Shown one piece after another: positions 1 through 9,727 of a stretch of 64,000 nucleotides of DNA (positions within the stretch are counted from its first letter, which is position 1; each line of letters opens with the position of its first letter). Origin of the DNA: Frigidibacter sp037095735 (GTDB taxonomy: Bacteria; Pseudomonadota; Alphaproteobacteria; Rhodobacterales; Rhodobacteraceae); NCBI RefSeq assembly GCF_037095735.1, contig NZ_JBAWKD010000003.1, positions 620,001 to 684,000 on the forward strand. Direction: 5' to 3'. The translations under genes were made by a program, and so were the position numbers. The notes under the pieces were generated by a model, which had not been told where the DNA came from, ran no database searches, and worked only from the letters and a program-made list of their open reading frames with translations.

Positions 1-175
1 CGGCCTGCGGCGTCGCGCCCTTGGCCAGCATCTTCAAGCGCCGGTTGCGCGCCTCTTGCCGGTTTTCGCCCCGCTGCAGCACCTGCGCAAGGCCGGTGAT
101 CGCCAGCAGGACGCCAAGGAACACGCCCACCAGCAGGACCAGCGTCGCCTCGTTCTGGGTGAAAAGCTCGGACAT
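1..175 (-). CDS. tadB: Tad pilus inner-membrane platform protein TadB, 5' part only
   Basis: Only the first 58 or so residues are in the window; the rest runs off the left edge. The N-terminus has a short polar start and one strongly hydrophobic segment (about residues 11-33, including TLVLLVGVFLGVLLAI), then a basic, Arg-rich stretch, as in the N-terminal membrane helix of TadB-type GspF-family proteins. It starts 3 bp after the cpaF stop, so it is the next gene of the pilus operon. TadB with TadC forms the platform on which the CpaF ATPase drives Flp pilus assembly. The assignment rests mostly on position; the diagnostic GspF domain is not visible. Confidence 0.75.
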   Translation of the reverse strand, partial: MSELFTQNEATLVLLVGVFLGVLLAITGLAQVLQRGENRQEARNRRLKMLAKGATPQA

Positions 176-178
176 GGC

Positions 179-1561
<1,383 letters not shown>

Positions 1562-1571
1562 CTCGTCCCTC

Positions 1572-2765
1572 TCAGTGCCGGGTGTCGGCGGCTTGGGTTT
1601 CGGACAGGCTGCGGGCCATGGTGCGGATGGCGCGGGCCAGCGGCGCGCGGCCCGCGCTGGCGGCCAGCGTCTCGCCGCGGTCCAGCGCCTGGCGCGCGGC
1701 GCGGGCGTCATGGGGCAGCCAGTGCTTGAGCGGCCGGCCAAGGATCTTGGCGGCCTCGGCGTGGTGGCGGCCCTTGAACATCGGGCGCGCCTCGTGGTTC
1801 ACCACCACGTCGATCTTCAGGTCGATGACCTCTTCGGTGAAGAAGTCGATCAGGCGGCGCGACTGGCGGATCGAGGGCACGGTGCTGTCGGTGACAAGCA
1901 TGGTGCGGTCGCTCAGCCGCAGCACGGGAGAGATCCAGTCGACCAGCGTGCGCGGCACGTCGACCACGACATGGTCGAACTGCCGCCGTGCCTCGCGCAG
2001 CAGCGCGTCGACCTGGGCGCGGCTGACCGCATCCATCGGCAGGAACTGCTCGGGCGCGGTCAGGACATGCAGGCCCGAGGGATGCTCGACCATCGCGTCG
2101 CGCAGGAAGGCGGCATCGGGGATGATCGCCCCGGTCGCCATGCGCGCCAGCGCATCGTTGGGCTCGAGGTCGAGCGCGCTGGCGACCGCGCCGAACTGCA
2201 GGTCGAGGTCGATCAGCGCCACGCGGCCCTCGACCTTGCGGCCGCGGAAGCCCGAGCGTCCGACGAGCTGGTCGGCGAGGTTGACGGCGACCGTGGTGGC
2301 ACCGATTCCGCCGCGGGCCGGCATGACCGAGACGATCTTGCCCAGCCGCTCGGACTCGGCCGGCCGCGACAGGGCCAGCGCGGTGCGGCGGCGCTCCCAG
2401 GCATCGATCCAGCCCGCGACCTCGGCCGGGGCCAGGGGCAGCGGCAGGATCTCGTCGACGCCGGCGCGTTCCAGCGCCTTGGCCTGGCCCAGCGGCATCG
2501 CGGTATCGGCCAGCGCAACCAGCGTGCAGGGGCCAGTGACCTCGGCCCGCATCCGCCGGATCGCCTCGGCATCGGCCTCGGCGTCGGGGGCCACGCGGAA
2601 CATGACGATGTCATGGGTCTGGGCCAGCAGCACCGCGGTGCCGTTGATGCGCGACAGCGCACCGGGCTGGACCTCGATCTCGACGCCGGGACGGTCCGAC
2701 AGGCAGCCGCGCAGCGTCTCGGCGATCGCGCCGTCGTCGGTGACCAGGATGAGCGAGCGTTTCAT
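1572..2765 (-). CDS. cpaE: Tad pilus localisation ATPase CpaE/TadZ
   Basis: A 397-aa ParA/MinD-superfamily protein with an N-terminal receiver-like domain (about 1-125) and a C-terminal ATPase domain starting near residue 143. The P-loop is the deviant form ARGGIGATTVA (about 150-160), lacking the Lys before Thr, as is usual in CpaE/TadZ, where the protein marks the polar site for pilus assembly. LIDLDLQFGAVASAL and the later VVVDVPRTL segment match Walker A-prime/B regions. The start is supported by AAAGGAAA about 9 nt upstream. It sits between the TadE-like gene and cpaF. Confidence 0.92.
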   Translation of the reverse strand: MKRSLILVTDDGAIAETLRGCLSDRPGVEIEVQPGALSRINGTAVLLAQTHDIVMFRVAPDAEADAEAIRRMRAEVTGPCTLVALADTAMPLGQAKALERAGVDEILPLPLAPAEVAGWIDAWERRRTALALSRPAESERLGKIVSVMPARGGIGATTVAVNLADQLVGRSGFRGRKVEGRVALIDLDLQFGAVASALDLEPNDALARMATGAIIPDAAFLRDAMVEHPSGLHVLTAPEQFLPMDAVSRAQVDALLREARRQFDHVVVDVPRTLVDWISPVLRLSDRTMLVTDSTVPSIRQSRRLIDFFTEEVIDLKIDVVVNHEARPMFKGRHHAEAAKILGRPLKHWLPHDARAARQALDRGETLAASAGRAPLARAIRTMARSLSETQAADTRH

Positions 2766-2780
2766 GGCGTGCGTTTCCTT

Positions 2781-3383
2781 TCAGCTGCCGGCGCCGAGGC
2801 TTTCCGCCGGCAGCGAGACGCTGATCGGGGGAAAGGCCGTCGTGGCTCCGAGGCCATCGGTGGGGGTCCCGCCGGCCAGCGAGACGAGTGCCGCGAGCGG
2901 CGAGACGAAGTCGAAGGCGAGGTTCGCGATCTCGACGGTGACCATCGGCGTGTAGGGACCGCCGAGGAAGCCGAGGTTCGGGTCGTAGCTGTAGGTGATG
3001 CGCAGGTTGTCGGCCGTGGCCCCGACCGGCATCAGAGCCGCGACATCGTCGAAGAAGCTTGCCCCGTTGCAGCTGACGTCGGCGACGGGCTGGCAGGCAT
3101 TGGCGTTCACCCGGCAGGCGGTGCCCAGCGGATAGGCCTGGCCCGACACCTTCTGGTAGGGGGCGAAGCTGACCCCGGCGCAGCCCGGGCTGACCACCGC
3201 GCGGCGGGCGACCATCTGCACCGCCTTTTCGGTCGTCGAATAGTTGAAGGCCATCCGCCCGAAATCGATCAGGCCGAAGAACAGCAGCAGCAGCAGCGGG
3301 ATGACCATCGCCAGCTCGACCAGCGCGGTGCCGGTCTCGTCGCGGCGCAGGCGGGCCGCAAGGGTGCGAAGCGCGGCGATCAT
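2781..3383 (-). CDS. TadE/TadF-type minor pseudopilin
   Basis: 200 aa with a short basic N-terminus (RRDETG), then a TadE-like transmembrane segment (GTALVELAMVIPLLLLLFFG, about residues 18-37) and a periplasmic domain with four cysteines (about 70-110) that could form disulfides. TadE/TadF proteins are pseudopilins needed for Flp pilus assembly, with TadE-like prepilin sites cut by TadV. The ATG overlaps the stop of the preceding TadE gene (ATGA), showing translational coupling. Which of the two small proteins is TadE and which TadF cannot be settled here. Confidence 0.85.
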   Translation of the reverse strand: MIAALRTLAARLRRDETGTALVELAMVIPLLLLLFFGLIDFGRMAFNYSTTEKAVQMVARRAVVSPGCAGVSFAPYQKVSGQAYPLGTACRVNANACQPVADVSCNGASFFDDVAALMPVGATADNLRITYSYDPNLGFLGGPYTPMVTVEIANLAFDFVSPLAALVSLAGGTPTDGLGATTAFPPISVSLPAESLGAGS

Positions 3384-3910
3384 ATCCCGAAGATCCTCTG
3401 TTCGTCCGCGATCGTGGCGGTGACGGGTTCCAGCGCGCCGCCGCCGCCGAAAGCGAAGAGCGGGGCGAAGGGGAAGGTGAAGTCGACCGTGGCGGTGACC
3501 GAGGCGACCGCGAAGGGGTTGCGCCGGTAGGTCGAGCCGGTGGGTGCCGTGATGCAGCTGTAGTCGGGCACGACCGAGGTCACGGTCACGCCGGCGGTCA
3601 CCACCGACGAGGTCTGACCGTCGTCGTCGCTGTCGTAGCTGCGCGAGACGATCTCGGTCAGCGCGTCCTCGTAGCCCGCAAGCGAGCCGCCGGTGTCGCA
3701 GATGTCGGCCGGGGCCACGCGGGCCAGATAGCGTGCGGCGTCGCGCACGCCCGAAGACACCGCCTGATATGAACGGACCATGCGTGCCGCCTCGATCGTC
3801 ACGGCGAACAGCAGCAGCAGCATCGGCAGCAGCAGCGCGAACTCGACCAGGGCGACGCCTTCGTCGGCGCGGCGGAAGCGGGTGGGCGAAGGGATGCGGG
3901 AATGGGTCAT
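3380..3910 (-). CDS. tadE: TadE-like pilus assembly protein
   Basis: 176 aa from MTHSRIP. A basic leader (RFRRADEG) is followed by a TadE hydrophobic segment (VALVEFALLLPMLLLLFAV) with the conserved Glu five residues into the mature region, as in prepilin-like sites. The remaining region is periplasmic with cysteines near the middle. The ATG at 3910 lies 4 bp after the tadG stop; an in-frame ATG at 3937 would overlap tadG and is less likely. It overlaps the next TadE/F gene by 4 bp. Its role is as a minor pseudopilin in Flp fibre assembly. Confidence 0.87.
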   Translation of the reverse strand: MTHSRIPSPTRFRRADEGVALVEFALLLPMLLLLFAVTIEAARMVRSYQAVSSGVRDAARYLARVAPADICDTGGSLAGYEDALTEIVSRSYDSDDDGQTSSVVTAGVTVTSVVPDYSCITAPTGSTYRRNPFAVASVTATVDFTFPFAPLFAFGGGGALEPVTATIADEQRIFGI

Positions 3911-3914
3911 GGCA

Positions 3915-5354
3915 TCACCGGTACAGCTGGACGACATCGTGGAAGATCCCGGCGTCGCCGCCCGCCCCGCCAGCCCCGCCGGCGCTGCCCACGACCTCGC
4001 CCCAGATCTCGAAGTTCGAGCTGTCGCTGACCACGGGCTCGGTCAGGAAGATCTGGACGTATTCGTGGACCGGCACCTTGCTGGCTGCGCCCTGGACCGG
4101 GTTCGCGGTGCAGTCGATGCCGGCAGCGATGACGACGCGGCGGCGCGGATCGGAACTCTGGTAGCTCGAGCACTGCGGGCGGCCGGTCTCGGCACGGTCC
4201 TTGCCGTCGAGGCCGACGCCGCTCAGGATCGCGGTCTTCGAGGCGCCGCCACCATGCGCGGCGATCTCGGCCATGTAGTATTCGAAGCGGGTCCGGGCGC
4301 CGGAGTGCGGATCGGTGGCGCCGTAGTTGGCGGCCACATAGGCTGCCCGGCCGGTGGTCCAGACCCCGTCACCGAAGCGGTCGCAGCTGCTGCCCGAGCA
4401 GTCGTCGCGGGGCAGCTTCTTGGTGTTCGAAACCTGGGAATTGGTGCCGACGCAGGTCTGGCCCTTGCCCTGCGGGATCACGCCCTTGATGACGTTCGGG
4501 GCCGGCGCATAGGCGGGGTCGGTCTTATTCTGGCTCATCGAGGACAGGTAGAGGTCGAAGCGGGTGTTGAAGGCCGCCTCTTCGCTGCCGACCTTCTGGC
4601 CGGGCTGCATGTCGACGCCGGGCAGCGCGTAGCACTGCGGCACCGCGCCGATCGCGCCGATCATGCAGCGGTTGTAGGGGCCGCCTTTCAGCCCGACGCA
4701 GGGGCCGCTGGTCTGGCCGATGGCCGGCGGATCGACGAAGCCGAAGTCGCCGGGGCCCCAGGCGCCGGTGCCCTTCGCGTCACGCAGCTTGATCATGTGG
4801 CCGATGTTGTCGTCGGCCTTGTAGGCGGCCGAGGGCAGGCAGAACATCAGCGCCACGACCTCGCAGGCGTATTGGGTCATGCCGGCGACGGCGACCGCGT
4901 TGGTCGTGTTGCCGGGCGCGTCCTGGCCGGTCACGGCCGCGAAGGCCGCGGCAAAGGGCAGGCCCACGCTGCGGGTCGCGATCACCACCCGCACATAGGC
5001 GGCCCGGCTGTCGTCGGTCGTGTCGGTGGTGGCGCTCAGCGTCTGGCGGAAATGCAGCGTGTAGTCGGCAGAGCTCAGCGCCTGCGCGCCGGTGCCGAAG
5101 GTCTGGCTGTCCGCGATGGCGGCGGCCGCGGCGGCCGTGGCCCGCGCGATGGCGCCATCGCCCCCGTCAAGCTCGCCCGCCGCCGCCAGCGCAACGCTGT
5201 CGGCATAGGACTGCAGCTCGGTCTGGGTGATCGACAGCCGGCCCAGATCGAAGGTCAGCGCGACCAGCCCCAGGAACACGCCGAAGGCCAGGCCCCACAG
5301 GACGAGCACGGCGCCCGTCTCGTCGGTTCTGAAGCGGGGTGCGACGGGGGGCAT
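3915..5354 (-). CDS. tadG: TadG-like pilus assembly protein (Flp locus)
   Basis: 479 aa starting MPPVAPRFRTDETGAVLVLW; an upstream in-frame ATG adds 37 residues lying in cpaB and is not used. An N-terminal TadG-like membrane helix (about 13-35, GAVLVLWGLAFGVFLGLVAL) is followed by LGRLSITQTELQSYADSVAL, the typical TadG region where helix residues run into a coiled segment. The large C-terminal part (about 150-479) is predicted periplasmic, with about ten cysteines and many Gly/Ser, resembling the variable part of TadG. The gene lies between cpaB and tadE; this early position differs from the usual order, where TadG comes late. Confidence 0.85.
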   Translation of the reverse strand: MPPVAPRFRTDETGAVLVLWGLAFGVFLGLVALTFDLGRLSITQTELQSYADSVALAAAGELDGGDGAIARATAAAAAAIADSQTFGTGAQALSSADYTLHFRQTLSATTDTTDDSRAAYVRVVIATRSVGLPFAAAFAAVTGQDAPGNTTNAVAVAGMTQYACEVVALMFCLPSAAYKADDNIGHMIKLRDAKGTGAWGPGDFGFVDPPAIGQTSGPCVGLKGGPYNRCMIGAIGAVPQCYALPGVDMQPGQKVGSEEAAFNTRFDLYLSSMSQNKTDPAYAPAPNVIKGVIPQGKGQTCVGTNSQVSNTKKLPRDDCSGSSCDRFGDGVWTTGRAAYVAANYGATDPHSGARTRFEYYMAEIAAHGGGASKTAILSGVGLDGKDRAETGRPQCSSYQSSDPRRRVVIAAGIDCTANPVQGAASKVPVHEYVQIFLTEPVVSDSSNFEIWGEVVGSAGGAGGAGGDAGIFHDVVQLYR

Positions 5355-5379
5355 GGGCGGTGTCCTTCGGAAGCCGGGG

Positions 5380-6201
5380 TCAGTTGGTGGCGATGTCGGC
5401 CAGCACGTTGGCGCGGCGGATGCGGATGACGGGGGCCCTGACCGGCTCGGGCGCGGGCTCTGCATCGGGGGCGACCGCGACCGGGGCGCGGTCGACGATC
5501 AGGTCCTCGAGCCGGGCCGAGACCAGCGGCTCCTGGTCCGCAGCCTCAAGCGAGCGCAGCGTCAGGCTCAGCTGGCCGGCGGTCTGGGCAAGGGCCAGCT
5601 TCTGGCCCTGCTCGGCCGTCACCTCGACGGTGACGGTGCGGGCGATGCCGGGCTTGTCCTTGTTCTCGTCGGCGGTCTGGTCGACGCCGATGATGCGGAT
5701 GTTCTGCAGGATGGTGACGGCCTGCATGTCGTTGTCCTTGTTGCGGGTCAGGACGATGTCGACACGGTCGCCGGGGGTGACGAAGCCGCCCACCGCGCTG
5801 CCGGCGGTGACGTTGATCGCCATGGCGCGGCCATCGGGGCTGAGGCTCTGGACGATGGTGACCTTCTCGCCGAAGTCCGAGACCTTGGACATCAGGATCA
5901 GCTCACCCGCCGCGATCGGGCGCTTGGCGCGGCGTGGCTGGCCGCCGGCGGCCGGTAGAAGCACCTTGGCGCTGGAGACGGTGCCGGGCACCACCGCGTC
6001 GCGGGGCCAGCGGATCGTGGTCAGCAGCTGCGGGTCGATGACCTGTCCCAGCGCGATGTCGCGGCTGGCGACGATGGCCATGACGGTGTTCTCCGCCTCG
6101 GCCGCGGCGACCGGCTGATCGAGCAATTCACGGGCGTAATAGGCGGAGCCCCCGGCGACGGCGATGCCCGCAAGGGCGGTGAGCAGAGAACCGATGCGCA
6201 T
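5380..6201 (-). CDS. cpaB: Flp pilus assembly protein CpaB/RcpC
   Basis: 273 aa starting MRIGSLLTALAG; the ATG at 6201 has AAGGAGG 6 nt upstream, so the in-frame ATG 60 bp upstream is rejected. One N-terminal membrane helix (about 4-22) is followed by a SAF domain (about 40-110; VASRDIALGQVIDPQLL) and a CpaB/RcpC region containing VGGFVTPGDRVDIVLTR (about 135-152). CpaB is a periplasmic component of the Tad secretion channel, usually encoded next to the secretin CpaC/RcpA. Here the next gene is tadG, and no secretin gene is seen in the window. Confidence 0.93.
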   Translation of the reverse strand: MRIGSLLTALAGIAVAGGSAYYARELLDQPVAAAEAENTVMAIVASRDIALGQVIDPQLLTTIRWPRDAVVPGTVSSAKVLLPAAGGQPRRAKRPIAAGELILMSKVSDFGEKVTIVQSLSPDGRAMAINVTAGSAVGGFVTPGDRVDIVLTRNKDNDMQAVTILQNIRIIGVDQTADENKDKPGIARTVTVEVTAEQGQKLALAQTAGQLSLTLRSLEAADQEPLVSARLEDLIVDRAPVAVAPDAEPAPEPVRAPVIRIRRANVLADIATN

Positions 6202-6230
6202 CTGGCGCCTCCTTGCCTTCTGACAACATC

Positions 6231-6259
6231 GATCGCGGCGAGCCATGTTCGCCGCGATC
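6231..6259 (-). promoter_or_regulatory. 11-bp perfect hairpin between flp and cpaB (attenuator or mRNA stabiliser)
   Basis: GATCGCGGCGA (6231-6241) and its exact reverse complement (6249-6259) enclose a 7-nt loop. On the transcribed strand the hairpin begins 14 nt after the flp stop and ends 29 nt before the cpaB start. No U-run follows, so it looks like a 3' mRNA-stabilising or partial-termination structure rather than a full terminator. Such structures often let a major pilin be made in excess over downstream assembly genes. Confidence 0.65.
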
Positions 6260-6273
6260 AAAGTATAAAAATG

Positions 6274-6483
6274 TTACTCTGCGCCCGGGCAGGTGACGTC
6301 GGCGCCCTCGCCAGTGCACATGACGGAACCAGCCGAAGCCATCGACGTGCCGATGTTACCGGCGAGCGTCGCCAGAGCGCCGGTGCCCAGCACCAGCGCC
6401 AGGGTGATGCCGATGCCGTATTCGACCAGGGTCACGCCCTTTTCATCGCGGCGGAAGCGGGCGAGGAGCTTGGTGAGTTTCAT
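6274..6483 (-). CDS. flp: Flp-type major pilin
   Basis: 69 aa starting MKLTKLL, preceded by GAGGGAAG. The basic leader RFRRDEKG ends in the Gly before the prepilin-peptidase site, followed by VTLVEYGI with the Flp-type Glu5-Tyr6 pair and a continuous hydrophobic helix (about 18-45, LALVLGTGALATLAG). The C-terminus carries two Cys (MCTGEGADVTC) that may form a disulfide. This is the structural subunit of the Flp pilus, used for surface adhesion. It is the first gene of the minus-strand pilus operon, followed by a stable hairpin before cpaB. Confidence 0.95.
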   Translation of the reverse strand: MKLTKLLARFRRDEKGVTLVEYGIGITLALVLGTGALATLAGNIGTSMASAGSVMCTGEGADVTCPGAE

Positions 6484-6690
6484 GTGATCTTCCCTCTTTC
6501 GAAAACTGGACCGCGGTCGTTTTTGATCTGCCGCGGCGGGTGTCCGAACCGTCGGAACCTGCATTCAAGCTACGCAGAGGGGGGGCCTGCGACATCGTCC
6601 AGAACGACGAGAATTTCCCGCAAAGGTTGTAAGATTGCGCGTCCGGCCTCGCGCGCCCCTGACAATTGCGCGACTCGCTGTCCGCCGAAA

Positions 6691-6716
6691 CGAAAACGGG
6701 CCCGCAAGGGGCCCGG
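6691..6716 (-). terminator. Rho-independent terminator of the sec-ccm gene cluster
   Basis: CGGGCCC (6697-6703) and GGGCCCG (6709-6715) form a 7-bp GC stem with a 5-nt loop. Read on the minus strand, the stem is followed by TTTTCGTTTCGG. It lies about 30 nt past the ccmG stop, so it would end the ccm transcript before the flp promoter region. Confidence 0.8.
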
Positions 6717-6743
6717 TCGATTCGTCTCGATTCGGTTCAGGCG

Positions 6744-7331
6744 TCAGCCGCCGGCGGCGGGCGGCGGCGGCAGCTCGGGCAGCTCGAGCCCGGCCTTGGC
6801 CAGCGCCGGGCGGATCTGCTCGTCGATCACCCGGCGGGTGATGGGCCCCGCGAAGCGCAGGATCACCGTGCCCTTGCCATCGACCACGAAGGTCTCGGGC
6901 ACGCCGTACAATCCCCAGTCCAGCGCCATCCGCCCCGAGGGATCGGCGCCGACCTGCTGGTAGGGGTTGCCGAGCTCTGCCAGGAAACCCGTCGCGTTGG
7001 CGAAGGCATTGGCATCGTCCTTGTAGTTGATGCCGTAGATCGGCACCCCGATCTCGGCCAAGGCCGACAGGTTCGGATGCTCGACCCGGCAGGGCGCGCA
7101 CCAGCTGGCCCAGAAATTCACCAGCTTGGCCGCGCCGTCATGCAGCGTCGCGTCGGTGAAGGGCTCGCCCTGCCCCGGCAGCGGCACCAGCGCGACCTCG
7201 GGGACCGTGCGGCCCTTAAAGGCGGTCGGCAGCTGCGCGGGATCGTCGCGGTTCATGCCCCACAGGAACAGCCCCGCCAGCCCGGCGAAGATCACGGGCG
7301 GGATCACCGCCAGCACCGGGATCCTAGCCAT
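6744..7331 (-). CDS. ccmG: Thiol:disulfide interchange protein CcmG/DsbE (HelX)
   Basis: 195 aa; membrane-anchored periplasmic thioredoxin that keeps apocytochrome c haem-binding cysteines reduced during System I cytochrome c maturation. An N-terminal membrane anchor (about 6-25) is followed by a thioredoxin fold with the active site WASWCAPC (about 74-81), the CcmG segment PIYGINYKDD and the cis-Pro motif YGVPETFVVD (about 142-151). The ATG overlaps the end of ccmD by 8 bp. It is the last gene of the cluster, as helX is in Rhodobacter capsulatus. The Pro-rich C-terminus (LPELPPPPAAGG) is unremarkable. Confidence 0.96.
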   Translation of the reverse strand: MARIPVLAVIPPVIFAGLAGLFLWGMNRDDPAQLPTAFKGRTVPEVALVPLPGQGEPFTDATLHDGAAKLVNFWASWCAPCRVEHPNLSALAEIGVPIYGINYKDDANAFANATGFLAELGNPYQQVGADPSGRMALDWGLYGVPETFVVDGKGTVILRFAGPITRRVIDEQIRPALAKAGLELPELPPPPAAGG

Positions 7332-7482
7332 TGCGCCCCATCCTCGCTTCCTGTGCCTCGAGCGCGCGCTTCACCCGCGCACCGCGCCAGAGCACGACCG
7401 CGACCAGCAGCACGATCAGCGCCACGCTCGCGCCATAGGCGCCCAGCACCGTGGCCGCGTATTTGCCGAGATCGGGCATCAT
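7324..7482 (-). CDS. ccmD: Haem exporter protein CcmD
   Basis: 52 aa starting MMPDLGKYAATVLGAYGASV. A single transmembrane helix (about 9-33) and a basic cytoplasmic tail (RGARVKRALEAQEARM) match CcmD, which holds haem-bound CcmE in the CcmABCD release complex. It overlaps the ccmC stop region by 4 bp (ATGA-type) and the ccmG start by 8 bp. The second ATG at 7479 is an equally good start. Same position and size as orf52 in the R. capsulatus hel cluster. Short, but context and hydropathy make it a confident call. Confidence 0.92.
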   Translation of the reverse strand: MMPDLGKYAATVLGAYGASVALIVLLVAVVLWRGARVKRALEAQEARMGRNG

Positions 7483-8207
7483 GCCATCCGCTCGCGCGCT
7501 TCCAGCGCCTTCAGGCGGCGCAGGCGGATCTCTGTCCGGGTGCCGACCAGCACCAGCGCGAGGAACATCAGCACGAAGCCCGCGAGGCAGAACAGAAGCG
7601 GATACCAGAACACATCGGCCACATGCTCTTTCTTGTCCATCGACAGCGAGGCGCCCTGATGCAGCCCCTGGTTCCAGAAGTTCACCGCGTAGCGGCTGAG
7701 GATCGCGAAGACCGAGCCGACAAGGCAGAGGACCGAGGTGAGGTCCGCGGCGGTGTCGGGGCTTTCGACGGCGCTCCAGAGCGCAATGTAGCCGAGGTAG
7801 AACAGGAACAGGATCAAAAAGGACGTGAGCCGTGGGTCCCAGGCCCACCAGGTGCCCCACATCGGCTCGCCCCAGATCGCCCCGGTGGCCAGCGCGATCA
7901 GCGTCATCACCATGCCGACCGGCGCCGCGGCCTTGGCCGCCAGCGCCGAGACATGGTGACGCCGCACGATCCAGACCAGCGAGGCCACCAACATCATCAG
8001 CCAGGCGTTGATCGCCACCATCGCCGAGGGCACGTGGATGTAGATGATCTTGACGGTCGAGCCCTGACGATAGTCGTCGGGCGTGAAGAAGAAGCCCCAG
8101 ACGAGACCGGTCACCAGCGTGACCGCAGCCAGGACCGCGACCCAGGGCAGCAAGCGCCCCGAGGTCTGCATGAACAGCTTCGGATTGGCATAGTCCCACA
8201 ATGACAT
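7479..8207 (-). CDS. ccmC: Haem ABC transporter permease CcmC (HelC)
   Basis: 242 aa, about six membrane helices. The haem-handling WWD domain contains WGTWWAWDPR (about 117-126), flanked by the conserved histidines of IIYIHVPSAM (His58) and GLHQGASLS (His183). CcmC presents haem to the chaperone CcmE in the periplasm for cytochrome c maturation. The ATG at 8207 matches the family N-terminus (MSLWDYANPK). It lies 50 bp after ccmB, and its stop overlaps ccmD. No missing key residues are seen. Confidence 0.96.
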   Translation of the reverse strand: MSLWDYANPKLFMQTSGRLLPWVAVLAAVTLVTGLVWGFFFTPDDYRQGSTVKIIYIHVPSAMVAINAWLMMLVASLVWIVRRHHVSALAAKAAAPVGMVMTLIALATGAIWGEPMWGTWWAWDPRLTSFLILFLFYLGYIALWSAVESPDTAADLTSVLCLVGSVFAILSRYAVNFWNQGLHQGASLSMDKKEHVADVFWYPLLFCLAGFVLMFLALVLVGTRTEIRLRRLKALEARERMA

Positions 8208-8257
8208 GCGCGTGATTACTCTCCGTCTCCCCGCTTCCTTGAACAACATGGGGGCAA

Positions 8258-8914
8258 TCAGCGCAAGTTCACGCGCAGTGCGGCGGCTGCGGCGAAGGGC
8301 AGCAGGGCGAAGGCGCCAACGCTGATCGCGGCCAGCAGCAGCAGCGGGGTCTCGACCGCACGCCCGTCGGCGCCGCGCAGCACCAGCTCGGCCCCGAAGA
8401 TCAGCGTGGGCACATAAAGCGGCAGCACGATCAGCGACAGCAGCAGCCCGCCGCGCTTCAGCCCCACGGTCAGCGCCGCTCCGAAGGCCCCGATCGCCGA
8501 CAGCGCCGGCGTGCCAAGCGCCAGCGACAGCACCAGCCAGCCCCAGGCAGCGGGCGGCAGTTGCAGCAGGATGCCCAGAAGCGGCGCCGCGATCACCAGC
8601 GGCAGGCCGGTGGTCAGCCAATGCGCCACCGCCTTCAGCGCCACCGCGGCCTCGAGCGGCACCGGTGCCGTCGCCAAGAGGTCGAGCGTGCCGTCCTCGA
8701 AATCCAGCGCGAAGATCCGGTCGAGCGACAGCAGGCAGGCCAGCAGCGCGCCGACCCAGAGGATGCCGGGCGCGATCTTGGCCAGCGTGCCGCCCTCGGG
8801 GCCGACGCCGAAGGGCACCAGGACGGTGACGATCAGGAAGAAGGCAAGACCCAGCCCGAAGCCGCCGCCGGCGCGGGTCGCAAGCCTGAGGTCGCGGATC
8901 AGCAGCGCGATCAT
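8258..8914 (-). CDS. ccmB: Haem exporter permease CcmB (HelB)
   Basis: 218 aa, the usual CcmB length, with six predicted helices and short loops. The N-terminus MIALLIRDLRLATRAGGG and the segment ALDFEDGTLDLLATAPVPLE (about 69-88) are family signatures. CcmB is the membrane partner of the CcmA ATPase in haem-CcmE release. It lies 145 bp downstream of ccmA; that gap is unusually wide for this operon and shows no gene or clear hairpin. Confidence 0.95.
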   Translation of the reverse strand: MIALLIRDLRLATRAGGGFGLGLAFFLIVTVLVPFGVGPEGGTLAKIAPGILWVGALLACLLSLDRIFALDFEDGTLDLLATAPVPLEAAVALKAVAHWLTTGLPLVIAAPLLGILLQLPPAAWGWLVLSLALGTPALSAIGAFGAALTVGLKRGGLLLSLIVLPLYVPTLIFGAELVLRGADGRAVETPLLLLAAISVGAFALLPFAAAAALRVNLR

Positions 8915-9059
8915 GGGCGGGCCTGCGACATCTGCTGACGCGGCAGGTGGCGGCGGATCTGCGCGGGGGGCGGCGCCGACCGGGAAATGGCCTGCCGGAC
9001 GGTTTCGTGTGAGCCCGAAGGATCGCGGGCAAGGCTCTGCCCCGAGGCGCAGGCGGGGA

Positions 9060-9725
9060 TCATCCGAAGGCCTCGTCGAAGCTGCCGCGGAACCCGCCCT
9101 GCGAGGCAGGGCGCGCGCGATGGGCCGAGATGTCGAGCACCCCGGCCTCGAGCCCGAGGTCGATATGTGTCGCCAGCAGCGCCACCCCGCCCGCGGCAAG
9201 ATGCGCGCGCACCACTTCCCCGAAGAGCGCGACCGATGCGGTGTCGAGCGAAACGGTCGGCTCGTCCAGAAGCCAGATCGGCCGCCCGGTGACCAGCAGT
9301 CGCGCAAGGCCCAGCCGGCGCTTCTGGCCGGCCGACAGCGCCCCGGCGCGCCGATCCGCCAGTGCGCCCAGGTTCATCGCCGCCAGCGCCGCCTGCACCC
9401 CGCCCTGCGCCGCAGGCTGGCCGTGCACCGCGGCCCAGAAGGCGAGGTTCTCGGTCACGCTGAGCACCGCCTTGATGCCATCGGCATGGGCTGCATAGGC
9501 GATGCTTTCCGGCGGGGCCGAGACGGTGCCTGCCAGCGGTGGCTGCAGCCCGGCGATGGTGCGCAGCAGCGTGGTCTTGCCGGTGCCGTTCGGCCCACGC
9601 AGGACAAGCGCCTGCCCGGGCTCCAGCCGGAAGCTCACGCCCTCGAGCAGCGCGATCCCGCCCCGCTCGACCGCGAGATCCGCGACCTGAAGCCCGGCCT
9701 GGAACGGTGCCGCGGGACGGCTCAT
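9060..9725 (-). CDS. ccmA: Haem exporter ATP-binding protein CcmA (HelA)
   Basis: 221 aa ABC ATPase. Walker A is GPNGTGKTT (about 44-52), the signature motif is LSAGQKRRLGLARLL (about 129-143), Walker B is PIWLLDEPT (about 148-156) and the switch His is in LLATHIDLG (about 183-191). It is short, as CcmA proteins are, and hydrolyses ATP to release holo-CcmE. The stop of the preceding Mth938-domain gene is 2 bp away, so the two are cotranscribed. Assignment is certain. Confidence 0.96.
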   Translation of the reverse strand: MSRPAAPFQAGLQVADLAVERGGIALLEGVSFRLEPGQALVLRGPNGTGKTTLLRTIAGLQPPLAGTVSAPPESIAYAAHADGIKAVLSVTENLAFWAAVHGQPAAQGGVQAALAAMNLGALADRRAGALSAGQKRRLGLARLLVTGRPIWLLDEPTVSLDTASVALFGEVVRAHLAAGGVALLATHIDLGLEAGVLDISAHRARPASQGGFRGSFDEAFG

Positions 9726-9727
9726 TG

